Origin: Gallaecimonas pentaromativorans
Lineage (GTDB): Bacteria; Pseudomonadota; Gammaproteobacteria; Enterobacterales; Gallaecimonadaceae
NCBI RefSeq assembly: GCF_003751625.1
Contig: NZ_RJUL01000002.1
Coordinates: forward strand, 62,001-126,000
Direction of reading: 5' to 3'
Length of the DNA: 64,000 nucleotides
Within the stretch, counting starts at the first letter, position 1; the number at the start of each line of letters is the position of its first letter. The notes beneath the pieces were generated by a model. It searched no databases and had not been told where the DNA came from. It was given only the letters and a program-made list of their open reading frames with translations. Positions 1 through 8,293 of the stretch are shown piece by piece. Both the position numbers and the translations under genes were made by a program.

Positions 1-1656
1 GTTGAAAAGGCCAAAAACGTAGACCCGGTGAAAGCCGTGGTTCAGCAGATGCAAGGCTCAGAAGAGCCGCCGGAAATTCAGCTCTCAGACGTGTTGGATG
101 TCATTCATAACGCCAAAGACGACAGCCGCATCAAGATGCTGGTGCTGCGCCTTGACGGCCTTTACACCACCAGCCCCGACAAGCTGATGACCATCGGCGA
201 TGCCATCGAAGACTTCAAAAAGAGCGGCAAGGAAGTGGTGGCCAAGGGCGATTACTACACCCAGGGCCAATACCTGCTGGCGGCCTACGCCGACAAGGTG
301 TACCTCAACAAGGTGGGCTTTATGTCCATCGACGGTTTTGGCCGGTACCGCACCTACTACAAGTCGTTGCTGGACAAATTAAAAGTCACCACCCACGTGT
401 TTCGGGTCGGGACCTTTAAATCCGCCGTTGAACCGTTCATCCGCGACGACATGTCAGAGCCCGCCAAAGACGCCAACCGCACCTTCCTGAACGCCTTGTG
501 GCAGCAGTATCAGGACAAGGTCGTTGAGCTGCGCCACCTTAAACCCGGCGCCCTGGACGACATGCTCAACAACCTGCCTGACCGCTTTGAAGCCGCTGGC
601 GCCGACTTTGCCCAGCTCGCCCTCAAAGAAGGCCTGGTGGACAAACTGATGTCCCGCGAGGAGATGGATCAGACCCTTATCGCCCAAGTGGGTGAAGACG
701 ACGACCACCACTATCGCCGCATCAGCTTTGACGATTATCTGTCCATCATCCATCCCAAGTTCCCGGCGCCTAAAAAAGGCCCGAAAGTCGGGGTGATCGT
801 GGCTCAGGGTGAAATCGTTGATGGCGAGGCGCCGGTCAGCATGTCCGGTGGCGACTCCATTGCCGCCCTGCTGCGCCAGGCCCGTTTTGATAAAGACATC
901 AAAGCGGTGGTACTGCGGGTCGATAGCCCCGGCGGCAGCGCCTTTGCCAGCGAGATCATCCGCCAGGAATTGCTGGAGCTGAAAAAGGCCGGCAAACCGG
1001 TGGTGGCCTCCATGGGCACCTATGCAGCTTCCGGTGGTTACTGGATCTCCGCCAGTGCCGATGAAATCGTGGCTCACCCCACTACCCTCACCGGCTCCAT
1101 CGGCATCTTTGGCCTGCTGGCCACCTTTGAAAACAGCCTGGACGCCATCGGCGTGCACAGCGACGGTGTGGGTACCTCTGAGTACGCCGGTACCGACCTT
1201 ACCCGGCCGCTGTCTGCCAACCTCAAGCGCATCATCCAGGCCAATGTCGAGAAGGGTTACGATCGCTTCCTGACCCTGGTGTCCGAGAGCCGCCACATGA
1301 CCAAAGAGCAAGTGAACAAAATTGCTCAAGGCCATATCTGGATTGGCGCACAAGCCAAAGAGCTGGGTCTGGTGGACAAACTGGGTGACGAGAACCTCGC
1401 CATCAAGGACGCCGCCGCCCTCGCCGGCCTCAAGCACTACAGTGTTGAGCAGGTAGAACGGCCGCTGACTCCGCGCGAGCAGCTAGTTAAAGCCCTGTTT
1501 GGCGACGCCGCCCAACTGGCTGCCAGCGTGCAGACCCAGCAGTATCCTTGGCTCAGCAAACTGCTGGCGACCCTCGATACCGAGGTATCGCCCCTGGTGG
1601 ACATGAAAGATCCCCAAGGCATGTACCTTTACTGCCGCGACTGCAACTTCCAGTAA
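1..1656 (+). CDS. sppA: Signal peptide peptidase SppA, 67K type (5' truncated)
   Basis: Membrane-bound serine protease that degrades cleaved signal peptides in the inner membrane and periplasm. The window opens inside the gene: the frame is open from base 1, so the N-terminal membrane anchor is missing. Two tandem SppA/ClpP-fold halves are visible. The first carries the Lys of 'RVGTFKSAVEPF', matching the catalytic Lys of the family. The second carries 'DSPGGSA' and 'YAASGGYW', whose Ser (codon at 1030-1032) matches the catalytic nucleophile. The frame ends with TAA and is followed by a strong terminator, then ansA, the same order as in E. coli. Confidence 0.95.
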   Translation, partial: VEKAKNVDPVKAVVQQMQGSEEPPEIQLSDVLDVIHNAKDDSRIKMLVLRLDGLYTTSPDKLMTIGDAIEDFKKSGKEVVAKGDYYTQGQYLLAAYADKVYLNKVGFMSIDGFGRYRTYYKSLLDKLKVTTHVFRVGTFKSAVEPFIRDDMSEPAKDANRTFLNALWQQYQDKVVELRHLKPGALDDMLNNLPDRFEAAGADFAQLALKEGLVDKLMSREEMDQTLIAQVGEDDDHHYRRISFDDYLSIIHPKFPAPKKGPKVGVIVAQGEIVDGEAPVSMSGGDSIAALLRQARFDKDIKAVVLRVDSPGGSAFASEIIRQELLELKKAGKPVVASMGTYAASGGYWISASADEIVAHPTTLTGSIGIFGLLATFENSLDAIGVHSDGVGTSEYAGTDLTRPLSANLKRIIQANVEKGYDRFLTLVSESRHMTKEQVNKIAQGHIWIGAQAKELGLVDKLGDENLAIKDAAALAGLKHYSVEQVERPLTPREQLVKALFGDAAQLAASVQTQQYPWLSKLLATLDTEVSPLVDMKDPQGMYLYCRDCNFQ

Positions 1657-1673
1657 GTCACTGCACCACAGAT

Positions 1674-1702
1674 AAAAAACCGGGCCCAGGCCCGGTTTTT
1701 TC
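1674..1702 (+). terminator. Intrinsic terminator after sppA
   Basis: Near-perfect hairpin of about 13 bp (arms ACCGGGCC/GGCCCGGT) preceded by an A-run and ended by a T-run, directly after the sppA stop. A -10-like TATAAT at 1704-1709 follows at once and may start ansA transcription. Confidence 0.9.
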
Positions 1703-1737
1703 TTATAATGCGCGCCATAGCAGCGAAGGAGCAGTTC

Positions 1738-2748
1738 ATGGCTAAAAAACGCATTTACGTTGCCTACACCGGCGGCACCATCGGCATGCAAAAATCCGCC
1801 AAAGGCTATGTGCCGGTGCCGGGCTTTTTGGTGCAGCACGTCAAGCAGCACCCGGATTTTCAGCGCCCGGAAATGCCCGATTTCGATATCCATGAATACC
1901 AGCCGCTGATGGACAGCTCCGACATGACCCCGGCCGACTGGCAACATATCGCCGAGGACATCCTCCAGCACTACCAACAGTACGACGGCTTCGTTATTCT
2001 CCACGGCACCGACACCATGGCCTACACCGCCTCGGCGTTGTCGTTCATGCTGGAAAACCTCGGTAAACCGGTGATAGTGACCGGCTCGCAAATTCCGCTC
2101 TCGGCGCTGCGCTCCGACGGCCAGGAAAACCTGCTTACCGCCCTGTACCTGGCCGCCGAATACCCTATTGCCGAGGTGGGCCTGTTCTTCAACAACCAGC
2201 TGTTTCGCGGCAACCGCGCCACCAAGGCCCATGCCGACGGCTTTGACGCTTTTGCCTCACCGAACTTTCCGCCGCTCCTTGAAGCCGGTATCCAGATCCG
2301 AAAAGTGCCCAACAAAGATACGCTGACCACCAAGGGCGAGCTGACCCTGCACAGCATCACCCCCCAGCCCATCGGCATGGTGCGCCTCTACCCGGGCATA
2401 GACCCGGCCATCATCAGCAACCTTATCCAGCAGCCGGTCAAAGCGCTGATATTGCAAAGCTACGGGGTGGGTAATGCGCCCAGTAACCCGCGCCTCCTTG
2501 ACGCCCTCAACAAAGCCTCAGCGCAAGGCATTGTGGTGATTAACCTCAGCCAGTGCTTTAAAGGGGCGGTGAACATGAGCGGATATGCCACCGGCACCGG
2601 GCTTGCGGCAGTGGGGGTGATTTCCGGTGGTGACATGACCATGGAAGCCACCCTCACCAAGTTGCATTTCCTGTTTAGCCAAGGGCTTGGCAGCGAGGAA
2701 ATTCGCCGCCAGATGACCCTAAACCTGCGCGGCGAACTCAGCGCCTGA
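1738..2748 (+). CDS. ansA: L-asparaginase I, cytoplasmic
   Basis: Type I asparaginase converting L-asparagine to aspartate and ammonia in the cytoplasm; 336 residues, the usual family length. Start chosen at the ATG behind AAGGAG, giving 'MAKKRIYVAYTGGTIGMQKS'. Visible family motifs are the N-terminal 'YTGGTIG' with the nucleophilic Thr and 'VILHGTDTMAYTASALSF' with the second catalytic Thr-Asp pair. No signal peptide, which separates it from periplasmic AnsB. It follows sppA as in enterobacteria but has its own -10-like element, so it may be transcribed separately. Confidence 0.95.
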   Translation: MAKKRIYVAYTGGTIGMQKSAKGYVPVPGFLVQHVKQHPDFQRPEMPDFDIHEYQPLMDSSDMTPADWQHIAEDILQHYQQYDGFVILHGTDTMAYTASALSFMLENLGKPVIVTGSQIPLSALRSDGQENLLTALYLAAEYPIAEVGLFFNNQLFRGNRATKAHADGFDAFASPNFPPLLEAGIQIRKVPNKDTLTTKGELTLHSITPQPIGMVRLYPGIDPAIISNLIQQPVKALILQSYGVGNAPSNPRLLDALNKASAQGIVVINLSQCFKGAVNMSGYATGTGLAAVGVISGGDMTMEATLTKLHFLFSQGLGSEEIRRQMTLNLRGELSA

Positions 2749-2867
2749 ACCCAGGCCCCGCCCCAGGCTAAAAAGTCCTGCATTTAACCGCGCAGCCCCA
2801 TTGACAAGGGGTTGCCGGTCTAGGCACTGTGAGCTGACACACATTTGCCCATAGGGGATCGGTTCTC

Positions 2868-4097
2868 ATGCACACCAAGTCAGCCAAACTCAAGCACGTC
2901 TGTTACGACATCCGCGGTCCGGTGATCGTAGAAGCGGCGCGCATGGAGGCGGCGGGTGAGCAGATCCTCAAACTCAATATCGGTAACCCGGCTCCCTTTG
3001 GCTTTACTGCGCCCAAAGCGCTACTGGATGCCATTGGCGCCAACCTGCACAGCAGCCAAGGCTATTGCGACGCCAAGGGCCTGCCGCCGGCGCGCGAGCT
3101 TATCAGCAACCACTACCAGGCCATGGGCGTTAACCGCACCTCCATCGACCATATCTTTATCGGTAACGGCGTCAGCGAGCTTATCCAGATGAGCCTGCAG
3201 GCCCTGGTAGATAACGGCGATGAGATTTTGCTGCCAGCCCCCGACTACCCGTTGTGGACAGCCTGCACCGTGCTGGCCGGCGGCAACGCCGTGCACTATC
3301 GCTGCGATGAGTCCAACGGCTGGCAACCGGACCTTGACGATATCCGCGCTAAAATCACGCCGCGCACCAAAGGGCTGGTGGTGATCAACCCCAACAACCC
3401 CACCGGCGCCGTGTACAGCAAAGAAATGCTGCTGGCCCTGGTGGATATCGCCCGCGAGCACAAGCTGGTGCTCTTTGCCGACGAGATTTACGACCAAATC
3501 CTTTATGACGACGCCGTGCACCACCCCATGGCGGCGCTGTCTGACGATGTTCTGACCCTGACCTTCAATGGCCTGTCCAAAGCCTATCTGGCAGCCGGTT
3601 TTCGCCAGGGCTGGCTGATGGTGTCTGGCGACACCAGCAAGGCCCGCGACTACCTCGAAGGCCTTAACATGCTGGCCAACATGCGCCTTTGCGCCAACGT
3701 GCCAAGCCAGCATGCACTGCTGGCGGCTCTGGGCGACCCGGCCAGCATCAAGCCGCTGCTGCTGCCCACCGGGCGCCTTTGCCAGCAGCGCGATCTGGCC
3801 TTTGATCTGCTAAGCCAAATCGAAGGGGTAAGCTGCGTAAAACCCAAAGGCGGGCTGTATCTGTTCCCTCGCCTCGACCCCAAGCGCTTTGCCATCAACA
3901 ACGACGAGAGCCTGGTGCTGGATTTACTGCGTAAAGAGCGCATTTTGCTGGTGCAAGGCACCGGCTTTCACTACCCGAGCCCCGACCACGTGCGCATTGT
4001 CTTCCTGCCGCCCCCTGAGGTGCTGAGCGATGCCATTACCCGCTTTGGCCATTACCTCGATGGCTTGGCCGAGTCGGTGAAAACCTCTGCCGCATAA
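2868..4097 (+). CDS. alaA: Alanine aminotransferase AlaA-like, PLP-dependent
   Basis: Fold-type I aminotransferase of 409 residues, co-linear with E. coli AlaA (glutamate-pyruvate aminotransferase, alanine synthesis). Hallmarks are 'KLKHVCYDIRGPV' at the N-terminus, 'LNIGNPAPFGF', 'GNGVSELI', 'PAPDYPLWTA', 'NPNNPTGAVYS', 'FADEIYD', and 'FNGLSKAYLAAGFRQGW' with the PLP-binding Lys. ATG start behind 'aggggat'. Monocistronic: a terminator follows and the next gene converges. Confidence 0.92.
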   Translation: MHTKSAKLKHVCYDIRGPVIVEAARMEAAGEQILKLNIGNPAPFGFTAPKALLDAIGANLHSSQGYCDAKGLPPARELISNHYQAMGVNRTSIDHIFIGNGVSELIQMSLQALVDNGDEILLPAPDYPLWTACTVLAGGNAVHYRCDESNGWQPDLDDIRAKITPRTKGLVVINPNNPTGAVYSKEMLLALVDIAREHKLVLFADEIYDQILYDDAVHHPMAALSDDVLTLTFNGLSKAYLAAGFRQGWLMVSGDTSKARDYLEGLNMLANMRLCANVPSQHALLAALGDPASIKPLLLPTGRLCQQRDLAFDLLSQIEGVSCVKPKGGLYLFPRLDPKRFAINNDESLVLDLLRKERILLVQGTGFHYPSPDHVRIVFLPPPEVLSDAITRFGHYLDGLAESVKTSAA

Positions 4098-4125
4098 AAA
4101 AGGGCGCCATCTGGCGCCCTTTTTT
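4096..4125 (+). terminator. Intrinsic terminator after alaA
   Basis: GGGCGCCA/TGGCGCCC hairpin with A-run and T-run flanks. It can serve both alaA and the convergent hemolysin III gene. Confidence 0.9.
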
Positions 4126-4142
4126 GTTGCTCTGTTATCCCA

Positions 4143-4793
4143 TCAGTCGTTGATGACCTGCAGCATCACCGCCGCATAGTGGCAGACACTACCCCCCAGC
4201 ACAAAGCAATGCCAGATGGCATGGCCATAGGGGATGCGGCGAAACATGTAGAAGATGGTGCCGAGGGTATAAAAGAGCCCGCCCCAGACCAGCCAGCTTA
4301 GCTCCATGGAGGTTAGTGCCTCGCTCATGGGCTTGATGGCCACCAGTACCAGCCAGCCCATGGCCACGTAAATGGCGGTGGAGATACCGCGAAAACGGCC
4401 GGTAAAAAACAGCTTAAAGCCGATGCCAAGGGCCGCCAGGCCCCAGACGGTGCCAAACAGGCTCCAGCCCCATACGCCGCGAAGGGCGATCAGGGTAAAG
4501 GGGGTGTAGGTGCCGGCAATCAACACGAAAATGGCGCAGTGATCGAAAATTTTCAGCCGGGCTTTGGTGTTTTCGTGGGGAATGGCGTGATAGAGGGTGG
4601 AGGCGGTGTAGAGCATCAGCAAGGCGCTGACGAAAATAGAGGCGGAGACTATCTGCCAGGCGTCACCGTACACCGCTGCCAGGGCGATAAGCACGGCGCC
4701 GCCAGCGATGGAACAGAACACCCCCAGACCATGGGTAATAGTGTTGGCCAACTCCTCATGAAAGGGATAACGGTGACCGACGGTAATTTGCAT
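4143..4793 (-). CDS. trhA: Hemolysin III / PAQR family membrane protein (TrhA-like)
   Basis: 216-residue integral inner-membrane protein with about seven hydrophobic segments. The N-terminal 'YPFHEELANTITHGLGV' and 'STLYHAIPHENTKARLKIFDHCAIFVLIAGTYTPF' are signature blocks of the bacterial hemolysin III (YqfA/TrhA) family; their His and Asp residues form the predicted metal site of PAQR proteins. The E. coli relative affects membrane energetics; haemolysis is not its general role. Single gene, convergent with alaA. Confidence 0.9.
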   Translation of the reverse strand: MQITVGHRYPFHEELANTITHGLGVFCSIAGGAVLIALAAVYGDAWQIVSASIFVSALLMLYTASTLYHAIPHENTKARLKIFDHCAIFVLIAGTYTPFTLIALRGVWGWSLFGTVWGLAALGIGFKLFFTGRFRGISTAIYVAMGWLVLVAIKPMSEALTSMELSWLVWGGLFYTLGTIFYMFRRIPYGHAIWHCFVLGGSVCHYAAVMLQVIND

Positions 4794-4838
4794 GGGCTTT
4801 CCGAACGTACTTGTTAATAACCATTCTCAGCCTACGTG

Positions 4839-4869
4839 AAAAAAATGATCCGGCCAAGGGCCGGATCAT
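4839..4869 (-). terminator. Intrinsic terminator after proBA
   Basis: ATGATCCGGCC/GGCCGGATCAT stem ending in a long T-run when read on the minus strand, directly after the proA stop. Confidence 0.9.
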
Positions 4870-4872
4870 GAA

Positions 4873-6126
4873 TTATTCGCGAACCTGACCGGCCCCGGTC
4901 ACCACGAATTTTTCCGTGGTCAGGGCCTCCAGCCCCATGGGCCCGTAGGCGTGCAGTTTCGAGGTGGAGATGCCGATTTCGGCCCCCAGGCCCAGCTCGC
5001 CGCCGTCGGAAAAACGGCTAGAGGCATTGGCCATCACCACGGCCGAGTCTACCTGTTGCTGAAAGGCCGTTGCGGTGTCGTTATTTTCGGTAACAATCAC
5101 CTCGGTGTGCTGGCTGCCAAAGCGCTCGATATGGGCCACGGCACCGTCAAAGTCCGGCACCTGACGAATGGCGATTTCCAGCGCCAGGTATTCCTGGCCG
5201 TAGTCGTCCTCGCCCATTAGCTCGGCGCCGGCAAAATAACCGGCGGTGGCGCTGTCGGCATGCACCTTGACGCCCTTTTCACCAAAGGCCTTGGCCACTT
5301 TCGGCAAGAAAGTCTCGGCGACGTCTTGGTGTACCAACAGGCCTTCCAAGGCGTTACACACCCCGGTGCGCTGGGTTTTACCGTTCATCAGGATATTAAA
5401 GGCCTTATCGAGATCGGCCTCTTTATCCACGTACAGGTGGCAGACCCCTTTAAAGTGCTGGATAACCGGAATGCGGCTTTGCTCGGTCACAAAGCGAATA
5501 AGGCCCTCGCCGCCACGGGGAATAACCAAATCGATATCGTCGATTTGCTTTAACAGCGCCAGCAGCAGCTCGCGGTCAGGGTCGTCAATCACGGTAATGG
5601 CCGCGCCGGGAATACCATGGGCGATAAGCGCCGGGCGCATGGCCTCGGCAATGGCGAGGCTCGATTGCAGGGCCTCGCGGCCGCCGCGAAGGATAACGCC
5701 GTTACCGGATTTAAGGCACAGGGCGCCGGCATCGGCAGTGACATTGGGACGCGCTTCGTAAATCATGCACACCACGCCAAGGGGAATGCGCATCTTCTCG
5801 ATTTTCAGGCCATTGGGGCGGGTTTCCACCAGGCGGCGTTCACCCACAGGGTCGGGCAGGCCCACCAGAAAATCGATGGCATCGGCCATGGCGTCGATAC
5901 GGGCCGGCGTCAGTTGCAGGCGGTCGAGCATGGCGTTATCAAGGCCCTTGTCGCGGCCATTGGCCATGTCGGTCTCGTTAGCCTTGAGGATGGGACCGTG
6001 GCTTTGACGAAGGGCATTGGCCATGTCGCTCAGCACGGCGTTTTTCTGCGCTGTGGTCAGCCTCGCCAAGACCTTGGCGGCTTTGGCACAGGCGGCGGCA
6101 TATTCTTTGGCTTTGGCCATCATCAT
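4873..6126 (-). CDS. proA: Glutamate-5-semialdehyde dehydrogenase (gamma-glutamyl phosphate reductase)
   Basis: Second step of proline synthesis: NADPH-dependent reduction of gamma-glutamyl phosphate to glutamate semialdehyde. 417 residues, full family length. Visible are 'GVVCMIYEARPNVTADA', 'LKSGNGVILRGG' and the active-site Cys in 'RTGVCNALEGLLV'. Three ATG codons lie in a row at the start; the first (6126) overlaps the proB stop as ATGA and has GGAGG 10 bases upstream. Operon with proB, translationally coupled. Confidence 0.96.
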   Translation of the reverse strand: MMMAKAKEYAAACAKAAKVLARLTTAQKNAVLSDMANALRQSHGPILKANETDMANGRDKGLDNAMLDRLQLTPARIDAMADAIDFLVGLPDPVGERRLVETRPNGLKIEKMRIPLGVVCMIYEARPNVTADAGALCLKSGNGVILRGGREALQSSLAIAEAMRPALIAHGIPGAAITVIDDPDRELLLALLKQIDDIDLVIPRGGEGLIRFVTEQSRIPVIQHFKGVCHLYVDKEADLDKAFNILMNGKTQRTGVCNALEGLLVHQDVAETFLPKVAKAFGEKGVKVHADSATAGYFAGAELMGEDDYGQEYLALEIAIRQVPDFDGAVAHIERFGSQHTEVIVTENNDTATAFQQQVDSAVVMANASSRFSDGGELGLGAEIGISTSKLHAYGPMGLEALTTEKFVVTGAGQVRE

Positions 6127-7238
6127 GAATAGTTTTCCTCCAAAATCGTCAGGTTGTCGCGGTGGATCACTTCGTCCGGGTGGCCGGGCTCAACGGTATC
6201 GTTAATGGTGCCGGCATGGCGGCCCTTAAGATAGTTAAGCTCCCAGGAGCTGTACTGACAGATCCCCTTGGCCAGGGCCTTGTCGCCCTCTCGGATGATC
6301 ACCGCATCACCCCGTTCAAACTCGCCTTCCACATCCGTTATCCCGGTGCTGAGCAGCGAGGCGCCGTCTTCCACCACCGCTTGGGCTGCACCGTGGTCAA
6401 CCACCACCGCCCCTTGGGCTTTGATGGTATGGCGCAGCCAGTGCTTGCGGTTGGACAGCGGCGTATGGTGTTTGCAAAACAGCGTCCCCGGGTTGTCACC
6501 GCGCAGCAGCTGCTCAAACGTATCACCATCGCGGCCGTTAACGATATAAGTATCGATGCCGTGGCTGGAGGCCTTTTCGGCCGCCTCTACCTTGGTGCGC
6601 ATACCGCCAGTGGCGATGGCGTTACGGGGCGGCCCGGCCAGGGAGAAAATGTGGTCGTCAATTTCTTCCACCACCGGCAGGCGCTTGGCGTCACTAAAGA
6701 CAGTGGGGTCCTTGTCGTAGAGGCCGTCCACGTCTGAGCAAATCACCAGGGTGTCGGCATCGGCAACGGTGGCCACCATGGCTGCCAGGTTGTCGTTGTC
6801 ACCCACTTTCATGGCGTCGGTTGCCACGGTGTCGTTCTCGTTGACGATGGGCAAAATTTGGTTTTCCAGCAGCGCCTCTATGGTGTTCTTGATAGAGACG
6901 TAACGCTCACGGTCACCCAAGTCGCCATGGGTCAACAAGACCTGTGCGCAGGGAAAGTCGAAGAACCGCGACCAGTTGCTCATCATTTCGTTTTGCCCCA
7001 CGGCGGCCATGGCTTTTTTCAGGGCCACCGGCAAGCTTTGGTGGGAAAAATCGAAATGACTGCGCCCGGCGGCCACGCTACCGGAGGAAACCAGCACGAT
7101 ATCGATACCGCGCTCCCGGCACTGGGTAATAAAGCGGGCAATGGCCAACAAGTATTTGGCACTGCACCCGTTGCCATCAGGGGCGATCAGGGCACTACCA
7201 ACTTTGAGAACTGCTCTTCGCCAGGTAGGCGTCGACAT
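6123..7238 (-). CDS. proB: Glutamate 5-kinase
   Basis: First and feedback-controlled step of proline synthesis: ATP-dependent phosphorylation of glutamate. 371 residues: amino-acid kinase domain (about 1-255, with 'VLKVGSALI', 'LVSSGSVAAGR' and 'PIVNENDTV') and a C-terminal PUA domain (about 280-365, ending in the 'HPDEVIHRDNL' block). Start ATG has GGAG 8 bases upstream. Promoter-distal proA overlaps by 4 bases. Confidence 0.96.
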   Translation of the reverse strand: MSTPTWRRAVLKVGSALIAPDGNGCSAKYLLAIARFITQCRERGIDIVLVSSGSVAAGRSHFDFSHQSLPVALKKAMAAVGQNEMMSNWSRFFDFPCAQVLLTHGDLGDRERYVSIKNTIEALLENQILPIVNENDTVATDAMKVGDNDNLAAMVATVADADTLVICSDVDGLYDKDPTVFSDAKRLPVVEEIDDHIFSLAGPPRNAIATGGMRTKVEAAEKASSHGIDTYIVNGRDGDTFEQLLRGDNPGTLFCKHHTPLSNRKHWLRHTIKAQGAVVVDHGAAQAVVEDGASLLSTGITDVEGEFERGDAVIIREGDKALAKGICQYSSWELNYLKGRHAGTINDTVEPGHPDEVIHRDNLTILEENYS

Positions 7239-7368
7239 GAGTGAAACTCCTCGAAAAAATGAGTTAATACTCTAACATCATTCGCCTACTAATGAAAATT
7301 GGTTATATAAATGCCTGATTTACAGGTTTCGCCTTATATGCTGGCTTAAACATGATTCGTAGCCAATT

Positions 7369-7392
7369 AAAAAGGCTCCCGAGGGAGCCTTT
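7369..7392 (-). terminator. Intrinsic terminator after the DUF1653 gene
   Basis: AAGGCTCCC/GGGAGCCTT hairpin with a T-run on the minus strand; it overlaps the TAA stop of the DUF1653 frame. The stretch 7239-7368 between it and proB holds only AT-rich promoter-like DNA. Confidence 0.85.
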
Positions 7393-7612
7393 AGAGGGTG
7401 TCGTTGCTGTCTTTAAGCCACGCAAAGCGCGGCTTGGGGCCGTCGGCAGTGTCCACCATCTCGGTGAACATGCCAAGGGGCCTGACCCACAGCGCCCCCT
7501 CACCGTATAAGGGCCGGTATACCACCAGCTCTTCTTCGGTTTCGCTGTGCCGGGCCACCTCATACACCTGATAGAGGTTGCCTTTGTAGTGGCGATAGAT
7601 ACCGGGTTTTAT
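7391..7612 (-). CDS. DUF1653 domain protein, apparent ATA start codon
   Basis: 73-residue frame reading 'KPGIYRHYKGNLYQVYEV' then 'ETEEELVVYRPLYGEGALWVRP' and 'MFTEMVDTADGPKPRFAWL', a complete DUF1653 protein of unknown function. The frame has no ATG, GTG or TTG upstream of the conserved KPG: a TGA lies 10 codons before, and the only start-like codon at the expected place is ATA (7612-7610). This ATA overlaps the YeaC TAA stop as ATAA, exactly where an ATGA coupling would be expected. A single G-to-A change would explain both the ATA and the TAA. Automated callers may miss it or start at an internal GTG. Confidence 0.75.
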   Translation of the reverse strand: MKPGIYRHYKGNLYQVYEVARHSETEEELVVYRPLYGEGALWVRPLGMFTEMVDTADGPKPRFAWLKDSNDTL

Positions 7613-7887
7613 AGCTTGGTCCTCATGATTTCCTGCTCGTCACCACCGCTAAAGGCGGCTTTGAGCTCACGCTTGGACTTTTGCACCAGTTCGCCACCGG
7701 GGCCCATTTCCATGTGCTGGTGCTCGGTCAGGCGCAGCGATTGGTAAGCCATCACCAGTTGCAGGCAATTACCGCGCTGCTCTTCGTTAAGGGCGGTGCC
7801 ATCCGGCCATTTACCGGTCTCAGCGGCGTCACGCAACCGCAGGTACGTGGCTTCGTCCATACTGGCAACCATTTGCGACAACATCAT
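7609..7887 (-). CDS. yeaC: YeaC family protein (DUF1315)
   Basis: 92-residue small cytoplasmic protein aligned along its length with E. coli YeaC: 'MVASMDEATYLRLRDAAETGKWPDG', 'LNEEQRGNCLQLVMAYQS', then 'TEHQHMEMGPGGELVQKSK'. Function unknown. The ATG at 7887 shares one base with the stop of the upstream zinc-ribbon gene (TGATG), so translation is probably coupled; longer N-terminal extensions in this frame lie inside that gene and are not credible. The DUF1653 frame follows with a 4-base overlap. Confidence 0.9.
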   Translation of the reverse strand: MMLSQMVASMDEATYLRLRDAAETGKWPDGTALNEEQRGNCLQLVMAYQSLRLTEHQHMEMGPGGELVQKSKRELKAAFSGGDEQEIMRTKL

Positions 7888-8231
7888 CAACCCCCTTTTC
7901 GCTTGTACCAAACCATCATTACCCGGCACACGATATAGCCGGTCAGCCCCACGGCCAGCAGCGCCTTGGCCAACCACTTGATGGTGGGCTGCAGCTCCGG
8001 CACCAATTCGGGGCGCGATGACAAAAACCACAGCACTAAAAAGCCGAGGCCAGCTGCCACCAGAGCCAGCATGGAGCCGTTATTGAACTTGGAGAGTTTT
8101 ATCGACTGTTGGCGAACCCGAGCCTCGGCCACCGCCTCAGGATCTGAGCTTCGCACCGCGCCACAATGGGGGCAGGACGGCGCTTTATCGGAAATGCGTT
8201 TACCGCAGGCATAACAATGAACAATGGCCAT
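7887..8231 (-). CDS. Zinc-ribbon membrane protein, function unknown
   Basis: 114 residues. N-terminal zinc ribbon 'CYACGKRISDKAPSCPHCG' (two CxxC pairs), a polar linker, then two hydrophobic helices (about 57-74 and 90-108). Start placed at the ATG preceded by AAGGAGGACTG rather than eight codons upstream, giving 'MAIVHCYACG'. First gene of a three-gene operon with yeaC and DUF1653. Such ribbon-plus-two-helix proteins are common and lack an assigned role. Confidence 0.85.
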   Translation of the reverse strand: MAIVHCYACGKRISDKAPSCPHCGAVRSSDPEAVAEARVRQQSIKLSKFNNGSMLALVAAGLGFLVLWFLSSRPELVPELQPTIKWLAKALLAVGLTGYIVCRVMMVWYKRKGG

Positions 8232-8261
8232 CAGTCCTCCTTTCAGGAGCGACATGGTAAC

Positions 8262-8293
8262 AAAAAGGGGCGCTTTTCGGCGCCCCCTTTTTT
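8262..8293 (-). terminator. Intrinsic terminator after the AGCS symporter
   Basis: GGGGCG/CGCCCC stem with a short AAAA-type loop and T-run on the minus strand, overlapping the stop of the symporter gene. Confidence 0.85.
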
